Part shown: piece by piece, positions 43,930 through 53,046 of the stretch
How the letters are laid out: every line of letters begins with the position of its first letter
Position numbering within the stretch: position 1 is the stretch's first letter
Origin: Lachnospiraceae bacterium NC2004
GTDB taxonomy: Bacteria > Bacillota > Clostridia > Lachnospirales > Lachnospiraceae
Reading direction: 5' to 3'
Assembly: GCA_000621905.1 (NCBI GenBank)
Contig: JHXB01000001.1
Span: forward strand, 62,001 to 126,000
DNA length: 64,000 bases
The notes under the pieces: generated by a model
What the model was told of the DNA's origin: nothing
The model's database searches: none
What the model saw: the letters and a program-made list of their open reading frames with translations, nothing else
Position numbers and translations under genes: made by a program

Positions 43930-44688
43930 ATGGATACAATATTAAAAACAGAAAAACTTTGTAAGTCATTTTCAAATGCAGGACTTCAGCAACATGTAAT
44001 AAAGAATATGGATTTAGAAATATACGAAGGTGACTTTACGGTGATTATGGGTTCATCGGGATCCGGTAAGAGTACTTTACTATATGCCCTTTCTGGTATG
44101 GATAAACCTACACTCGGCAAGGTATATTTTGGAAATGAAGAGATATCAGGACTTAACAACGATCAGCTTGCGGTGTTTAGAAGAAAGAATTGTGGCTTCG
44201 TTTTCCAAAGCATTTATCTCTTGGATAATATGAATGTATTCGACAATATAATGACTGGAGCGCTTGTGGTACAGAAGAATTCTCCTGAACTTGTAGACCG
44301 CGTTAAGGAGCTTCTTAAAAAAGTCGGAATAGAGGAAGATATGTGGAAGAAATATCCTAACCAGTTATCCGGTGGTGAGTGTCAGAGAGTTGGGATAGTA
44401 AGGGCAGTTATTAACGATCCGAAGATTCTTTTTGCGGATGAGCCAACCGGAGCATTAAACTCATCATCAGGTCAGGATGTTCTTGATGTATTTACAGACC
44501 TTCATAAACGCGGACAGAGTATAGTGATGGTAACACACGATATTAAGACCGCTCTTAGAGGTTCAAGGGTAATATATTTAAGAGACGGAGGCATCGTAGG
44601 AGAGCATAGAATGCAGGATTACGAAGCTGATGACTTAGCAAAGAGAAGAGAATCATTACAGAATTTTTTGAACGAGATGGGATGGTAG
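43930..44688 (+). CDS. ABC transporter ATP-binding protein (module 2)
   Basis: A 252-residue ATPase of the same type. It has G-S-S-G-S-G-K-S-T (Walker A), L-S-G-G-E-C-Q-R-V (signature) and I-L-F-A-D-E-P-T-G-A-L-N (Walker B; Asn in place of the usual final Asp). A C-terminal tail of ~25 residues (A-K-R-R-E-S-L-Q-N-F-L) is extra. AAAGGAGAGG precedes the ATG. It pairs with the permease that starts 3 nt later. Confidence 0.94.
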   Translation: MDTILKTEKLCKSFSNAGLQQHVIKNMDLEIYEGDFTVIMGSSGSGKSTLLYALSGMDKPTLGKVYFGNEEISGLNNDQLAVFRRKNCGFVFQSIYLLDNMNVFDNIMTGALVVQKNSPELVDRVKELLKKVGIEEDMWKKYPNQLSGGECQRVGIVRAVINDPKILFADEPTGALNSSSGQDVLDVFTDLHKRGQSIVMVTHDIKTALRGSRVIYLRDGGIVGEHRMQDYEADDLAKRRESLQNFLNEMGW

Positions 44689-44691
44689 ACT

Positions 44692-47178
44692 ATGAATAAG
44701 ATTTTAAGATTATCATTTGCAAATATAAAAAAGCATAAAAGAGAATCAATTCTTTTTATGATTCTTATTACACTTGGAATAGTACTTCTTTCGTCATCTG
44801 TTTCTGCAGTGTTGGGGATAAAGAAGATAACACCTCAGATGGTTAAAGAAAGCGGATGCTTTGAGAATTTTGTACGATTTGATCAGAAGTATTATTCGGA
44901 GAAATATCTTGAGTTCCTTAAGGATAATAAGGATGTTGAAGACTTTGATCACACAAGCGTTGTAACTGATATTATCAAGGTTAAGAATTATCAGGGTTTG
45001 GGCGATGATATGCTTGTTGATATTAGTTTTGTTCCTGAAAGTGGCGAGCGAAGCATGGAGAGTTTTAAGACTGATGTGGATTTTAATTCAGTTGAGCATC
45101 CTATTGTGCTCTCCAAGACGAACAAAGACAGTTTAGAAGTAAAAAAGGGCGATGAATTAACAATCGCTTGGGATAACAAGGAATTCACTTTTACTATTGT
45201 AGGTTTTTATGAAACGGGACTTTGGGACCTTGGAACCAAGATGGTAGTTAGTGAAGATGATTTTAGATTCTTAGAAAACTGCATGGAGCGCTATGAAACG
45301 GTTGGAATTAATGCGGCTGACGGTGTTGACAACAGAGCGTTATTGAAAGAATTTAAGGCGTTTTGCGAAGAGGCATCAATAAATGATATTTCAGGTGGAG
45401 TAAGCCTTCTTACTTACGAAGATACTGTTTCTGCAAATGATACCAATATGTCGCTTTTAAGTATCATAATGATGATGATGTCAGCGGTAATAGTCATTGC
45501 GATTATGGTCATGATTCGATTTAGAATAGTAAGTGATATCAAAGAACAGATTGTGTCAATCGGCGTTCTTGAAGCGATGGGATATACATCAGGTCAGATT
45601 ACTGCTGCTTACATTTTCGAATATGTTTTGATTGCACTGTTTAGTGCATTGATAGGAACGGCTCCTTCGTTTTTTGCAGCGAAAGGTCTTTTAAGAAATG
45701 CAGCTACTTCGATATATTATTCGGGAGCGGTTGATGTTCCTGTTGTTCCAATCGCTATATGTACAATAGTAATTATCTTATTCGTCGGACTTGTAGCATT
45801 AACAAGAGCGATGTCAGTAAAAAAGTATCCTCCTGTTATGGCATTCAGAAAGGGTATCGATACTCATAATTTTAAGAAGACTATCTTGCCTCTTGAGAAT
45901 ACAAAAAGTAATGTGCATATCCGCCTTGCACTTAAAGATTTATTTCAAAATGCTAAGAATCACATTGGTTTATCGGTGTGTATTATGTCTTGTACAGTTT
46001 TGGTATTGCTTGGATTCTTGATAGGTATCTTTTTAGGTAGCCCGGATAATATACTAAACGCGGTATGTGGGCACGAACTCTGTGACATAAGGATTGAAGC
46101 AACCGGTGATGTTGAGCCTGAAGCATTTGCAGAAGAACTTGGTAAGATGTCTGAGGTCAAGAAGGTTTTGACAGTTGCTAACGGTTTGGGAGTGAAGGTA
46201 AATGATGGAGACGTCTCGATAGGCCTTGAAGTTTATGATGATTATTCTAAAACCTCAACTATCATTATGACAGAGGGAAGACTACCGGAGCATGAAAATG
46301 AAATAGCCGTAGCTGTTCAGGCGATGAAAACAATAGGCGCTAAACTTGGCGATACAATTACTGTTGAACATGCCAAAGTTAAAAAGAAATACGTTATTAC
46401 GGGAGTAGTTAATTCTGCTGTTAATCCGGTTACGGTTTATCTTACAACAGATGGTTTTAAACTTATGAATCCGGTATATAAACCGTCAACATTTGACATC
46501 TATCTAAATGACGAAGTTGATAAGAAAGAATTTGCGGATCTTTTAAGAGAGCGTTATGGCAAAGAGATAGCGGAATATAAGGATGACAAAGTTGAAGGTG
46601 GCTCATTAGAAGAGCGGATGAAGAGCACTGCCAATAAAAAAATGGCGGAGGCTATGCTTGAAAATGGAGTCAGCTATATGGAGTATTCTGTTCGTGTAGG
46701 GGATAAGGTTATTACCGGTAGCACTTCGTTGATGAAGATAAAATCTTTGACATTTGTCAGAAAAGAAAATGAAGAGATTGCGGATATGATTTGCGTTTCG
46801 ATTACAGGAATTGCAGTTATTCTTATGGCGGTATCTGCGATTGTGGTTATCCTTATTCTCTCTATTTTGATGGCATCAACTATCAGAAAACAATATAGAG
46901 AACTCGGAATTATGAAGGGAATGGGCTACACATCTAAGGAGCTTAAGTTTCAGATGGCGTTTCGCATTATTCCGGTTGCGCTTATGGGTGTTATATTAGG
47001 AACAATATTAGCGATGCTCTTGATGAAGGTTGTAGATGCATATGTTGCTAAGATAGCAGTTTCAGTGATTTCTGTTGTGTTTATGGATTTAGCAATTCTT
47101 TTCTACTGCTTTATCTGTGCATATATATGTGCAAGAAGAATCAAGAAGATTTCTGTTTACGAGTTGATTTCTGAATAA
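44692..47178 (+). CDS. FtsX/MacB-like ABC permease (module 2)
   Basis: An 828-residue permease with the same plan as module 1. An N-terminal helix is near residue 25, then an outer domain (about 45-250), three helices (about 255-380), another helix near 430, a second outer domain (about 450-690), and three final helices. The last cytoplasmic loop has the M-G-Y-T-S-K-E-L motif. It is only distantly similar to the first permease, so the modules probably handle different substrates. Confidence 0.88.
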   Translation: MNKILRLSFANIKKHKRESILFMILITLGIVLLSSSVSAVLGIKKITPQMVKESGCFENFVRFDQKYYSEKYLEFLKDNKDVEDFDHTSVVTDIIKVKNYQGLGDDMLVDISFVPESGERSMESFKTDVDFNSVEHPIVLSKTNKDSLEVKKGDELTIAWDNKEFTFTIVGFYETGLWDLGTKMVVSEDDFRFLENCMERYETVGINAADGVDNRALLKEFKAFCEEASINDISGGVSLLTYEDTVSANDTNMSLLSIIMMMMSAVIVIAIMVMIRFRIVSDIKEQIVSIGVLEAMGYTSGQITAAYIFEYVLIALFSALIGTAPSFFAAKGLLRNAATSIYYSGAVDVPVVPIAICTIVIILFVGLVALTRAMSVKKYPPVMAFRKGIDTHNFKKTILPLENTKSNVHIRLALKDLFQNAKNHIGLSVCIMSCTVLVLLGFLIGIFLGSPDNILNAVCGHELCDIRIEATGDVEPEAFAEELGKMSEVKKVLTVANGLGVKVNDGDVSIGLEVYDDYSKTSTIIMTEGRLPEHENEIAVAVQAMKTIGAKLGDTITVEHAKVKKKYVITGVVNSAVNPVTVYLTTDGFKLMNPVYKPSTFDIYLNDEVDKKEFADLLRERYGKEIAEYKDDKVEGGSLEERMKSTANKKMAEAMLENGVSYMEYSVRVGDKVITGSTSLMKIKSLTFVRKENEEIADMICVSITGIAVILMAVSAIVVILILSILMASTIRKQYRELGIMKGMGYTSKELKFQMAFRIIPVALMGVILGTILAMLLMKVVDAYVAKIAVSVISVVFMDLAILFYCFICAYICARRIKKISVYELISE

Positions 47179-47197
47179 AAGTCAGTGAGGTGTAAAA

Positions 47198-49066
47198 ATG
47201 ACAAAGAAGATAACTAAATCATCTGTTATAACTTTAATATTAACATTTCTTTTGGTGTTCACTACAATTCCTGCAAATGCAGATAATAACGAAAGTGACA
47301 GCGTATTAAATATTGCCTCTGTCAGTAAAATGTATGTGACGACAGCTGCAATGCAGTTGGTTGACAAAGGATTAGTGAAACTTGATGCTCCTGTTACGGA
47401 TTACATTCCTGAATTTAAGATGGCAGATGAGCGTTATAAGGACATTACTGTAAGGATGCTTATGAACCACACTTCAGGTTTGATGGGCTCAATCTACGAG
47501 GGTGCTTTACTCTTTGATGAAAAGAGTAGTGAGTATCACGATAGTTTTTTAAATAAGCTTTCAAAAGAAAGTTTAAAGAGCGATCCCGGTGCATTTAACT
47601 GTTATTGCAATGATGGTTTTACTCTGCTTGAGATTTTGGTTGAGAGAGTAAGCAAGATGAGCTTTACCGATTATCTTAAAGAGAATATCACTAAACCGCT
47701 TTCTATGAATCATACCGGAACTTTATTTGATACTGATTTTGATAAACAGATTCCGGTATACATAAATGGTGATGTTAAGCTTGCTAACCAGGTTCCACAG
47801 CTAATCGGACCAGGTGGTATAATGTCAAATGCCAAAGATGTTTCGGATTTTGGTTCTGCATTTTTTACGGGAAATGATATCTTGTTATCTGAAAATGCGA
47901 AGGAAGAGATGGCTAAGGACAATAAAGCCGGCATCTTTGGTGAATCATTCGGTCTCGGTTGGGATACTGTTGAGAAAGAGGATTATAAAAAAGCAGGAGT
48001 TAAAGTTCTTTCAAAGGGTGGAGATACTTCACAGCATGGCAATCTGTTAGTTGCGCCTGACCAGAAGATTAGTGTTGCGGTTCTTTCTTCAGGTGGCTCA
48101 AGCACTAATTGTGAAGAGGTGTGTATGGAGCTTTTGGATGTCGCACTTAAAGAGCAGGGAATAAATATTGAACATCCGGAAGATGAAAAGCCTGAAGTCA
48201 TCGATAAGGTGCCGGATGATTATTTAAAGTATGAGGGCTTGTATGCCAATACCGAAAAAACTTTGATGATAACATTTCCTGACAAATGCTATATGCAGAT
48301 AGTTTCGGTCACATCAGACAACGAGTTTGAAGAAAAGTATATGTACACCGAGGACGGTAATTTTGTATCAGTCAACGGAGATGTTAAGGCGGGGAACGCA
48401 ATTCCTGTAAAGCCTTACGAAGTGATATCATTTGAAGAAAAAGAGGGACAGGTATATGTAACTATGCCTAAAGCCGGTTGTCAGCTTTATAAGGTGTCTG
48501 ATAAGAAGGTGGATGATAAGGTACAAAGCGCGTGGGAAGAGCGTAACGGTGTTTCATACTATCTCGTTAACGCAAAACCTTCTGACGAGAGTTATCTTGA
48601 AAATAATCGTATTAAACTCTGTACAAGTGACCAGGCTAATGGGTTTGTAAACGGCTATTCAATGGTAGATTCGAATAATCTTAAGTATGACTTTATAATG
48701 CCGGGTACTACTTCAAGAGATATCAGTAATGCTCATGTTGAAAATGTTAACGGCAAGGAGTATATGTGCTTGGACGATCTTGGCTTTAGATTAATATCAG
48801 AAAATGATATTCCTACACTTGACGATAGTGTCAGCAAGGTAGACTTAAAGACAGGTGAGGCGAGTTGGTATAAGATAGATGGAGTTAAGGATAAGACTGT
48901 AAACCTTGATATACCTGATAATGCTTCTGTTTACGTGTATGACAAATATATGAATGTAAAGTATTCAAGCTACATGATTAAATATGGGTATAGCGTTCCG
49001 TTGCCTGAATATGGTATGATAGTATTTGTAGGAGAAAATGGTTCGACAGTTAATATCGGTCGCTAG
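47198..49066 (+). CDS. Secreted beta-lactamase-family serine hydrolase
   Basis: A 622-residue exported protein (signal peptide to about A28). It has the serine-hydrolase motifs S-V-S-K (Ser41/Lys44), Y-C-N (Y-x-N, near 133), and a late H-G site in T-S-Q-H-G-N. These are the marks of class C beta-lactamases and D,D-peptidases. S-x-x-K lies only about 12 residues after the signal cleavage site. The N-terminal beta strands normal for the family are therefore missing, and a truncated or rearranged protein is possible. Residues about 330-622 are an unknown C-terminal region. Its place in ABC module 2 suggests a wall- or peptide-related role. Confidence 0.75.
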   Translation: MTKKITKSSVITLILTFLLVFTTIPANADNNESDSVLNIASVSKMYVTTAAMQLVDKGLVKLDAPVTDYIPEFKMADERYKDITVRMLMNHTSGLMGSIYEGALLFDEKSSEYHDSFLNKLSKESLKSDPGAFNCYCNDGFTLLEILVERVSKMSFTDYLKENITKPLSMNHTGTLFDTDFDKQIPVYINGDVKLANQVPQLIGPGGIMSNAKDVSDFGSAFFTGNDILLSENAKEEMAKDNKAGIFGESFGLGWDTVEKEDYKKAGVKVLSKGGDTSQHGNLLVAPDQKISVAVLSSGGSSTNCEEVCMELLDVALKEQGINIEHPEDEKPEVIDKVPDDYLKYEGLYANTEKTLMITFPDKCYMQIVSVTSDNEFEEKYMYTEDGNFVSVNGDVKAGNAIPVKPYEVISFEEKEGQVYVTMPKAGCQLYKVSDKKVDDKVQSAWEERNGVSYYLVNAKPSDESYLENNRIKLCTSDQANGFVNGYSMVDSNNLKYDFIMPGTTSRDISNAHVENVNGKEYMCLDDLGFRLISENDIPTLDDSVSKVDLKTGEASWYKIDGVKDKTVNLDIPDNASVYVYDKYMNVKYSSYMIKYGYSVPLPEYGMIVFVGENGSTVNIGR

Positions 49067-49088
49067 CTTATCAGGAGGAAGTCTTTCA

Positions 49089-49817
49089 ATGATATACCAA
49101 TGTCTGATTGTGGATGACGATCTCACAATCGCCGAGAATACAGCGGAATACTTTAACATATTTGATATATCTACAGCATTTGTCACAAGTTATGACGAGG
49201 CAATCAGTTTCCTAGAGGATAATGAGGTATCGCTTGTGCTTTTGGATATCAATTTAGGTGACAGGTCGGGATTTGAGCTTTGCAAGAAGATACGCTTAGA
49301 GTTTGATATGCCGATTCTGTTCATCAGTGCAAGAAAGAGTGATGATGATATTCTTATGGCACTTAATATAGGTGGAGACGATTATATCAGCAAACCGTTT
49401 TCTATGAGTATCCTTCTTGCCAAAGTTAAGGCGGTTCTTAATCGATACGAGAAAGCTTTAGACGCGGCTAAGGTGGCGGCTGAATCGGTAGGACAATCGG
49501 AGGGCGTTGATACCTCCGGTGACAGAATTACTATCACCGATAACATTTTCCTTGATACATCTACACATAAGTTGATTAAGGACGGCGAAGAGACGGAATT
49601 AAAAGTCAGAGAATATAACATGCTTCTTTATATTCTTAATAACAGAGGAAGAGTCGTCACGAAGGATGAGCTTCTTAAAGAAGCCTGGGAAGATGAATTT
49701 ATCGGAGAAGGAACCTTGCCGGTTCATGCAAGACGCATCAGAAAGAAGTTAGAGGAAGATCCAGATAATCCAAAGATTTTGAAGACTATCTGGGGCGTGG
49801 GGTATATGATTGAATGA
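49089..49817 (+). CDS. OmpR/PhoB-family response regulator (module 2)
   Basis: A 242-residue regulator with receiver motifs V-D-D-D, L-V-L-L-D-I-N-L-G-D-R-S-G and Y-I-S-K-P-F, and a C-terminal winged helix (L-K-V-R-E-Y-N-M-L-L, W-G-V-G-Y-M-I). The start is the ATG at 49089 with AGGAGG at 49073-49078. An ATG at 49038 lies inside the serine-hydrolase gene and is rejected. It ends with ATGA overlap into the kinase gene. Confidence 0.94.
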   Translation: MIYQCLIVDDDLTIAENTAEYFNIFDISTAFVTSYDEAISFLEDNEVSLVLLDINLGDRSGFELCKKIRLEFDMPILFISARKSDDDILMALNIGGDDYISKPFSMSILLAKVKAVLNRYEKALDAAKVAAESVGQSEGVDTSGDRITITDNIFLDTSTHKLIKDGEETELKVREYNMLLYILNNRGRVVTKDELLKEAWEDEFIGEGTLPVHARRIRKKLEEDPDNPKILKTIWGVGYMIE

Positions 49818-51091
49818 TGAAAAGTTTTAAAGCATTTTTTATATATTTATCATTGGTGATTATTTTGGCGTTCTCGCTACTGTTTATGGTAGCGGGATCG
49901 TCTCGTTATACGGAAGTTGACAGCATAAAGCTTAATGGGATGGTTCAGACCGTTAAAGAGAATTGGGGCAATCCTGATGCTTTACAGGACATGAAATATG
50001 ATGTCGATATGCTGGTTTTTGATAAGGATGATGAGAAGCTTTTTAAGACATCAGATATAGCTTTCGACGGAATAGATGTGCCGCTTGATGCTGTAAAAGA
50101 GGGCTATATTACAATGCCTGTTAATGATAAAGATAAGTATCTTGGAACGGTAGTGTTTGCCAATCCTTCTAAGGCTTCGTATCAGAAGACAATTAGAAGG
50201 CTGTTTTTAATCGCATTAGCTATAGCAGGCGTCCTGCTGATTTCGTATATTGGATTCATTTATTACATTAACAGAAATGTTATCAAGCCGTTTAATCGCA
50301 TGAAAGAATTTGCTACTCTTGTTGCCCAGGGGAGGCTTGACGAACCTCTTATTATGGACAAGAACAATGTCTTTGGAGCGTTTACTGAAAGCTTCGACAT
50401 AATGAGAGAAGAGTTAAAGGCTTCAAAGCAAAGAGAGATTGCTTTGAAAATGAAAGAGAAGGAATTGGTTGCATCTTTAAGTCATGACCTTAAGACTCCT
50501 GTTACAGGAATTAGGGCTATATGCGGTGTTCTTTCTGTCAAGGTACAGGACGAGTATGTAAAAGCTAAGATAGACAATATTGAGCAAAAGACTCATGAAA
50601 TCAGTACTCTCTTAAATGATCTTCTAGCTTCAGCACTAGATGACTTAGGTGAGATGAATGTAAATGTTTCCGAAGAAGAGGCGGCAATTCTTAATGCGAT
50701 TGTTAAAGAACATGACATTTACGGAAAGGTAAATGCTGATGAAGTTCCGGATTGCATACTAAAGATTGACAAGAATCGTATGTCTCAGGTCATTGGTAAT
50801 ATTATCAACAACTCTTACAAATATGCTGATACCAAGATTGAAATAACATATAAGTTTAACGGTAAGCACTTGGAAATGAGGATTCGTGATTACGGAGACG
50901 GAGTTGATTCTGAGGAGGTAGACTTCCTTGCTAACAAGTTCTACCGCGGTAAGAAGAATACTGCCGGTAAAGAGGGAAGCGGTCTTGGATTGTACATTTC
51001 TACGGAGCTGATGAAGAAGATGCAAGGTCAGCTTATATGTATAAGTAATAAAGACGGTTTTGAAGTGATGCTCTTGATTCCGTTAGCGTAG
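49814..51091 (+). CDS. Membrane sensor histidine kinase (module 2)
   Basis: A 425-residue kinase with two membrane helices (about 5-27 and 130-155) and a small outer sensor loop of about 100 residues. A HAMP-like segment follows. The phospho-histidine lies in S-L-S-H-D-L-K-T-P-V-T near residue 223. N, G1 and G2 boxes are N-N-S-Y-K-Y-A, D-Y-G-D-G-V and G-S-G-L-G-L-Y. ATG 49814 overlaps the regulator stop. The two are probably translated as a pair. Confidence 0.92.
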   Translation: MMKSFKAFFIYLSLVIILAFSLLFMVAGSSRYTEVDSIKLNGMVQTVKENWGNPDALQDMKYDVDMLVFDKDDEKLFKTSDIAFDGIDVPLDAVKEGYITMPVNDKDKYLGTVVFANPSKASYQKTIRRLFLIALAIAGVLLISYIGFIYYINRNVIKPFNRMKEFATLVAQGRLDEPLIMDKNNVFGAFTESFDIMREELKASKQREIALKMKEKELVASLSHDLKTPVTGIRAICGVLSVKVQDEYVKAKIDNIEQKTHEISTLLNDLLASALDDLGEMNVNVSEEEAAILNAIVKEHDIYGKVNADEVPDCILKIDKNRMSQVIGNIINNSYKYADTKIEITYKFNGKHLEMRIRDYGDGVDSEEVDFLANKFYRGKKNTAGKEGSGLGLYISTELMKKMQGQLICISNKDGFEVMLLIPLA

Positions 51092-51120
51092 ATGCGTAAA
51101 TTGATTAATCTATAGTTTTA

Positions 51121-51148
51121 TGTCGGGGTGATTTTACCTCGACATTTT
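51121..51148 (+). terminator. Terminator of ABC module 2
   Basis: An 8-bp stem with one G-T pair (51121-51128 with 51137-51144), loop of 8 nt, then TTTTACATTTTTT. Confidence 0.75.
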
Positions 51149-51158
51149 ACATTTTTTC

Positions 51159-51187
51159 TTGATTTATAAGCGTATATATGATATTCT
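51159..51187 (+). promoter_or_regulatory. Promoter of purA
   Basis: TTGATT (51159-51164), 17 bp, extended -10 TGA-TATTCT (51182-51187). The transcript is expected to begin near 51194-51197, at a 16-nt string (51197-51212) identical to the presumed rplS 5' end. Confidence 0.6.
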
Positions 51188-51276
51188 GTTAGTTGTGTTG
51201 TTTGTAAAAGTTGGCAGCACTGTTTCATTTTATTGTTTTATGTCTTTTTAGACGCATTTTTAGGAGGCTTTTATAA

Positions 51277-52572
51277 ATGGTTAAAGCAATCGTGGGCGCT
51301 AACTGGGGCGACGAGGGTAAAGGTAAGATTACGGATATGATGGCCGAGAATTCGGATATCATCGTACGTTTTCAAGGTGGAGCAAATGCAGGACATACGA
51401 TAGTTAACAACTATGGTAAGTTTGCACTTCACTCACTTCCATCAGGCGTTTTTTATGACCACACAACAAGCATTATCGGTAATGGTGTGGCACTTAATAT
51501 TCCTGTATTATTTAACGAGATCAAGTCAATCGTGGACAAGGGAGTACCTGAGCCTAAGATTCTTGTATCAGATCGTTGTCAGATAGTTATGCCTTATCAT
51601 ATAGCATTTGACGAATATGAAGAGGAGAGACTTGGAAAGGCTTCTTTCGGTTCGACTAAGTCAGGTATTGCACCTTTTTATTCAGATAAGTATGCGAAGA
51701 TCGGTTTTCAGGTAAGTGAGCTCTTTGATGATGACACCTTACTTCCTAAGGTTAAGAAGATTTGCGAGCTTAAGAATGTTCAGCTTAAATACTTATACAA
51801 TAAGCCTGAGTTAAAAGAAGACGAGCTTATGAATACACTTCATGAGTATAGAGATATGGTTAAGCCTTATGTTTGCGATGTATCATTATTCCTTGATAAA
51901 GCAATCAAAGAAGGTAAGACTATTCTTCTTGAGGGACAGCTTGGTTCAATGAAGGATCCTGATCATGGAATTTATCCTATGGTTACTTCATCTTCTACAT
52001 TGGCAGCATACGGAGCTATCGGAGCTGGTATTCCTCCATATGAGATCAAGCAGATTGTAACCGTATGTAAGGCTTATTCATCAGCAGTTGGTGCTGGTGC
52101 ATTCGTAAGTGAGATTCATGAAGATGATGTTGCTGACGAGTTGAGACGCCGCGGTGGAGACGGCGGAGAGTACGGTGCAACCACAGGTCGTCCAAGACGT
52201 ATGGGATGGTTTGACTGTGTTGCTTCTAAGTACGGATGCAGACTTCAGGGTACAACTGATGTTGCATTTACCGTTCTTGATGTACTTGGATATTTAGATG
52301 AGATTCCTGTATGTGTAGGTTATGAGTACGAAGGCGAAGTATTAACAGATTTCCCTGTTACTTGGAAGTTAGACAAATGTAAGCCGGTTCTTAAGAACCT
52401 TCCTGGTTGGAAGCAGGATATCAGAGGTATTAAGAATTATGAGGACCTTCCTAAGGAGTGTAGGGATTACATTGAGTTTATTGAAGGTGAGATTGGATAT
52501 CCTATTACAATGGTTTCTAATGGACCGGGTAGGGAGGATATCATATATAGAGAGTCTGCTTTAAGTAAGTAA
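51277..52572 (+). CDS. purA: Adenylosuccinate synthetase
   Basis: A 431-residue GTP-dependent enzyme that joins IMP and aspartate to adenylosuccinate, the first committed step to AMP. Motifs: G-A-N-W-G-D-E-G-K-G-K near residue 7 with the catalytic Asp, G-G-A-N-A-G-H-T-I near 36, E-G-Q-L-G-S near 224, and Y-G-A-T-T-G-R-P-R-R near 299. AGGAGG lies 8 nt before the ATG. It has its own promoter and a long leader (about 80 nt). Confidence 0.97.
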   Translation: MVKAIVGANWGDEGKGKITDMMAENSDIIVRFQGGANAGHTIVNNYGKFALHSLPSGVFYDHTTSIIGNGVALNIPVLFNEIKSIVDKGVPEPKILVSDRCQIVMPYHIAFDEYEEERLGKASFGSTKSGIAPFYSDKYAKIGFQVSELFDDDTLLPKVKKICELKNVQLKYLYNKPELKEDELMNTLHEYRDMVKPYVCDVSLFLDKAIKEGKTILLEGQLGSMKDPDHGIYPMVTSSSTLAAYGAIGAGIPPYEIKQIVTVCKAYSSAVGAGAFVSEIHEDDVADELRRRGGDGGEYGATTGRPRRMGWFDCVASKYGCRLQGTTDVAFTVLDVLGYLDEIPVCVGYEYEGEVLTDFPVTWKLDKCKPVLKNLPGWKQDIRGIKNYEDLPKECRDYIEFIEGEIGYPITMVSNGPGREDIIYRESALSK

Positions 52573-52600
52573 ATAAAAGAGATATGAATTAATTATTATA

Positions 52601-52668
52601 AGCACGACGAGTGTTTGCTGCTCATGGACTAAGGCCCAAAATCGCAGCAAACACCCGTCGTGCTTTTT
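52601..52668 (+). terminator. Long stem-loop after purA
   Basis: A 21-bp stem with one A-C mismatch (52601-52621 with 52644-52664) and a 22-nt loop, followed by TTTTT (52664-52668). It can work as the purA terminator. The loop bases TGGACTA (52625-52631) are complementary to TAGTCCA at 52674-52680, so a pseudoknot is possible. Confidence 0.75.
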
Positions 52669-52807
52669 GAATATAGTCCAAAAAACGTATCAATTATCCG
52701 GTGTGCTTTAGTTATATGTTAGGGGGCAAGTTTTTTATGCATATTTATTTACCTACTTAAGAGCACAGGGGTGGCGAGCCACCCGGGGGTGAGTTTATTG
52801 GTCGGAG

Positions 52808-52827
52808 GTAGGCAGATGGCGGATGTA
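52808..52827. repeat. 20-bp direct repeat, copy 1
   Basis: Identical to 55486-55505. It lies upstream of the type III toxin-antitoxin locus. With copy 2 it brackets the locus and the LRR gene. Confidence 0.8.
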
Positions 52828-52868
52828 CCCGCCATTGTCACTTATACAATATACAATATCATTATGTG

Positions 52869-52898
52869 TTGACAAATTCAGTATTTATGAAGTATCAT
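52869..52898 (+). promoter_or_regulatory. Promoter of the antitoxin RNA
   Basis: Consensus TTGACA (52869-52874), 18 bp, TATCAT (52893-52898). The transcript should begin near 52905, just before the tandem repeats. Confidence 0.75.
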
Positions 52899-52927
52899 AA
52901 TAGTGAATAGGGCGTAAAGCTGTAATT

Positions 52928-53005
52928 CGGGAGAGTCCCTGCCATACAAGTGGGAAGTTTTAAACTCGGGAGAGTCCCTGCCATACAAGTGGGAAGTTTT
53001 AAACT
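52928..53005 (+). ncRNA. ToxI-like antitoxin RNA: two 39-nt tandem repeats
   Basis: Two identical 39-nt units (52928-52966 and 52967-53005) without spacer, each with GGGAGAGTCCC and AAGTGGGAAGTTTTAAACT. They lie between a strong promoter and an intrinsic terminator, directly before a ToxN/AbiQ-family gene. In known type III systems the antitoxin is a repeated RNA cut by the toxin into units that fold as pseudoknots and block it. Two repeats is at the low end of the family range. A partial third unit (CCGGGGAG) merges with the terminator stem. Confidence 0.85.
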
Positions 53006-53007
53006 CC

Positions 53008-53034
53008 GGGGAGCGAATTGCTCCCCTATTTTTT
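53008..53034 (+). terminator. Antitoxin RNA terminator
   Basis: A 7-bp stem GGGGAGC/GCTCCCC (53008-53014 with 53020-53026) and TATTTTTT tail, between the repeats and the toxin gene. In type III loci a leaky terminator here sets the antitoxin-to-toxin ratio. Confidence 0.9.
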
Positions 53035-53046
53035 GGAGATATTTCT

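Larger units (their letters stand above)
52573..52868. other. Gene-free stretch between purA and the toxin-antitoxin locus
   Basis: No convincing gene is seen. It holds a long hairpin (52601-52664) with a T-tail, a 7-bp G/C hairpin GGGTGGC-GA-GCCACCC (52779-52794), and a 20-bp sequence (52808-52827) repeated at 55486-55505. The sequence from 52811 forms a short stem ATGGCGG/CCGCCAT. Confidence 0.6.

Noticed and set aside
52928-53005. Tandem 39-nt repeats considered as a small CRISPR array
   Set aside because: The two units abut with no spacer and no cas genes are near. The layout fits a type III antitoxin RNA.
52928-53034. Repeats and terminator considered as a tandem riboswitch leader
   Set aside because: The units are exact copies and short, and the downstream gene is a ToxN-like toxin, which explains the arrangement better.
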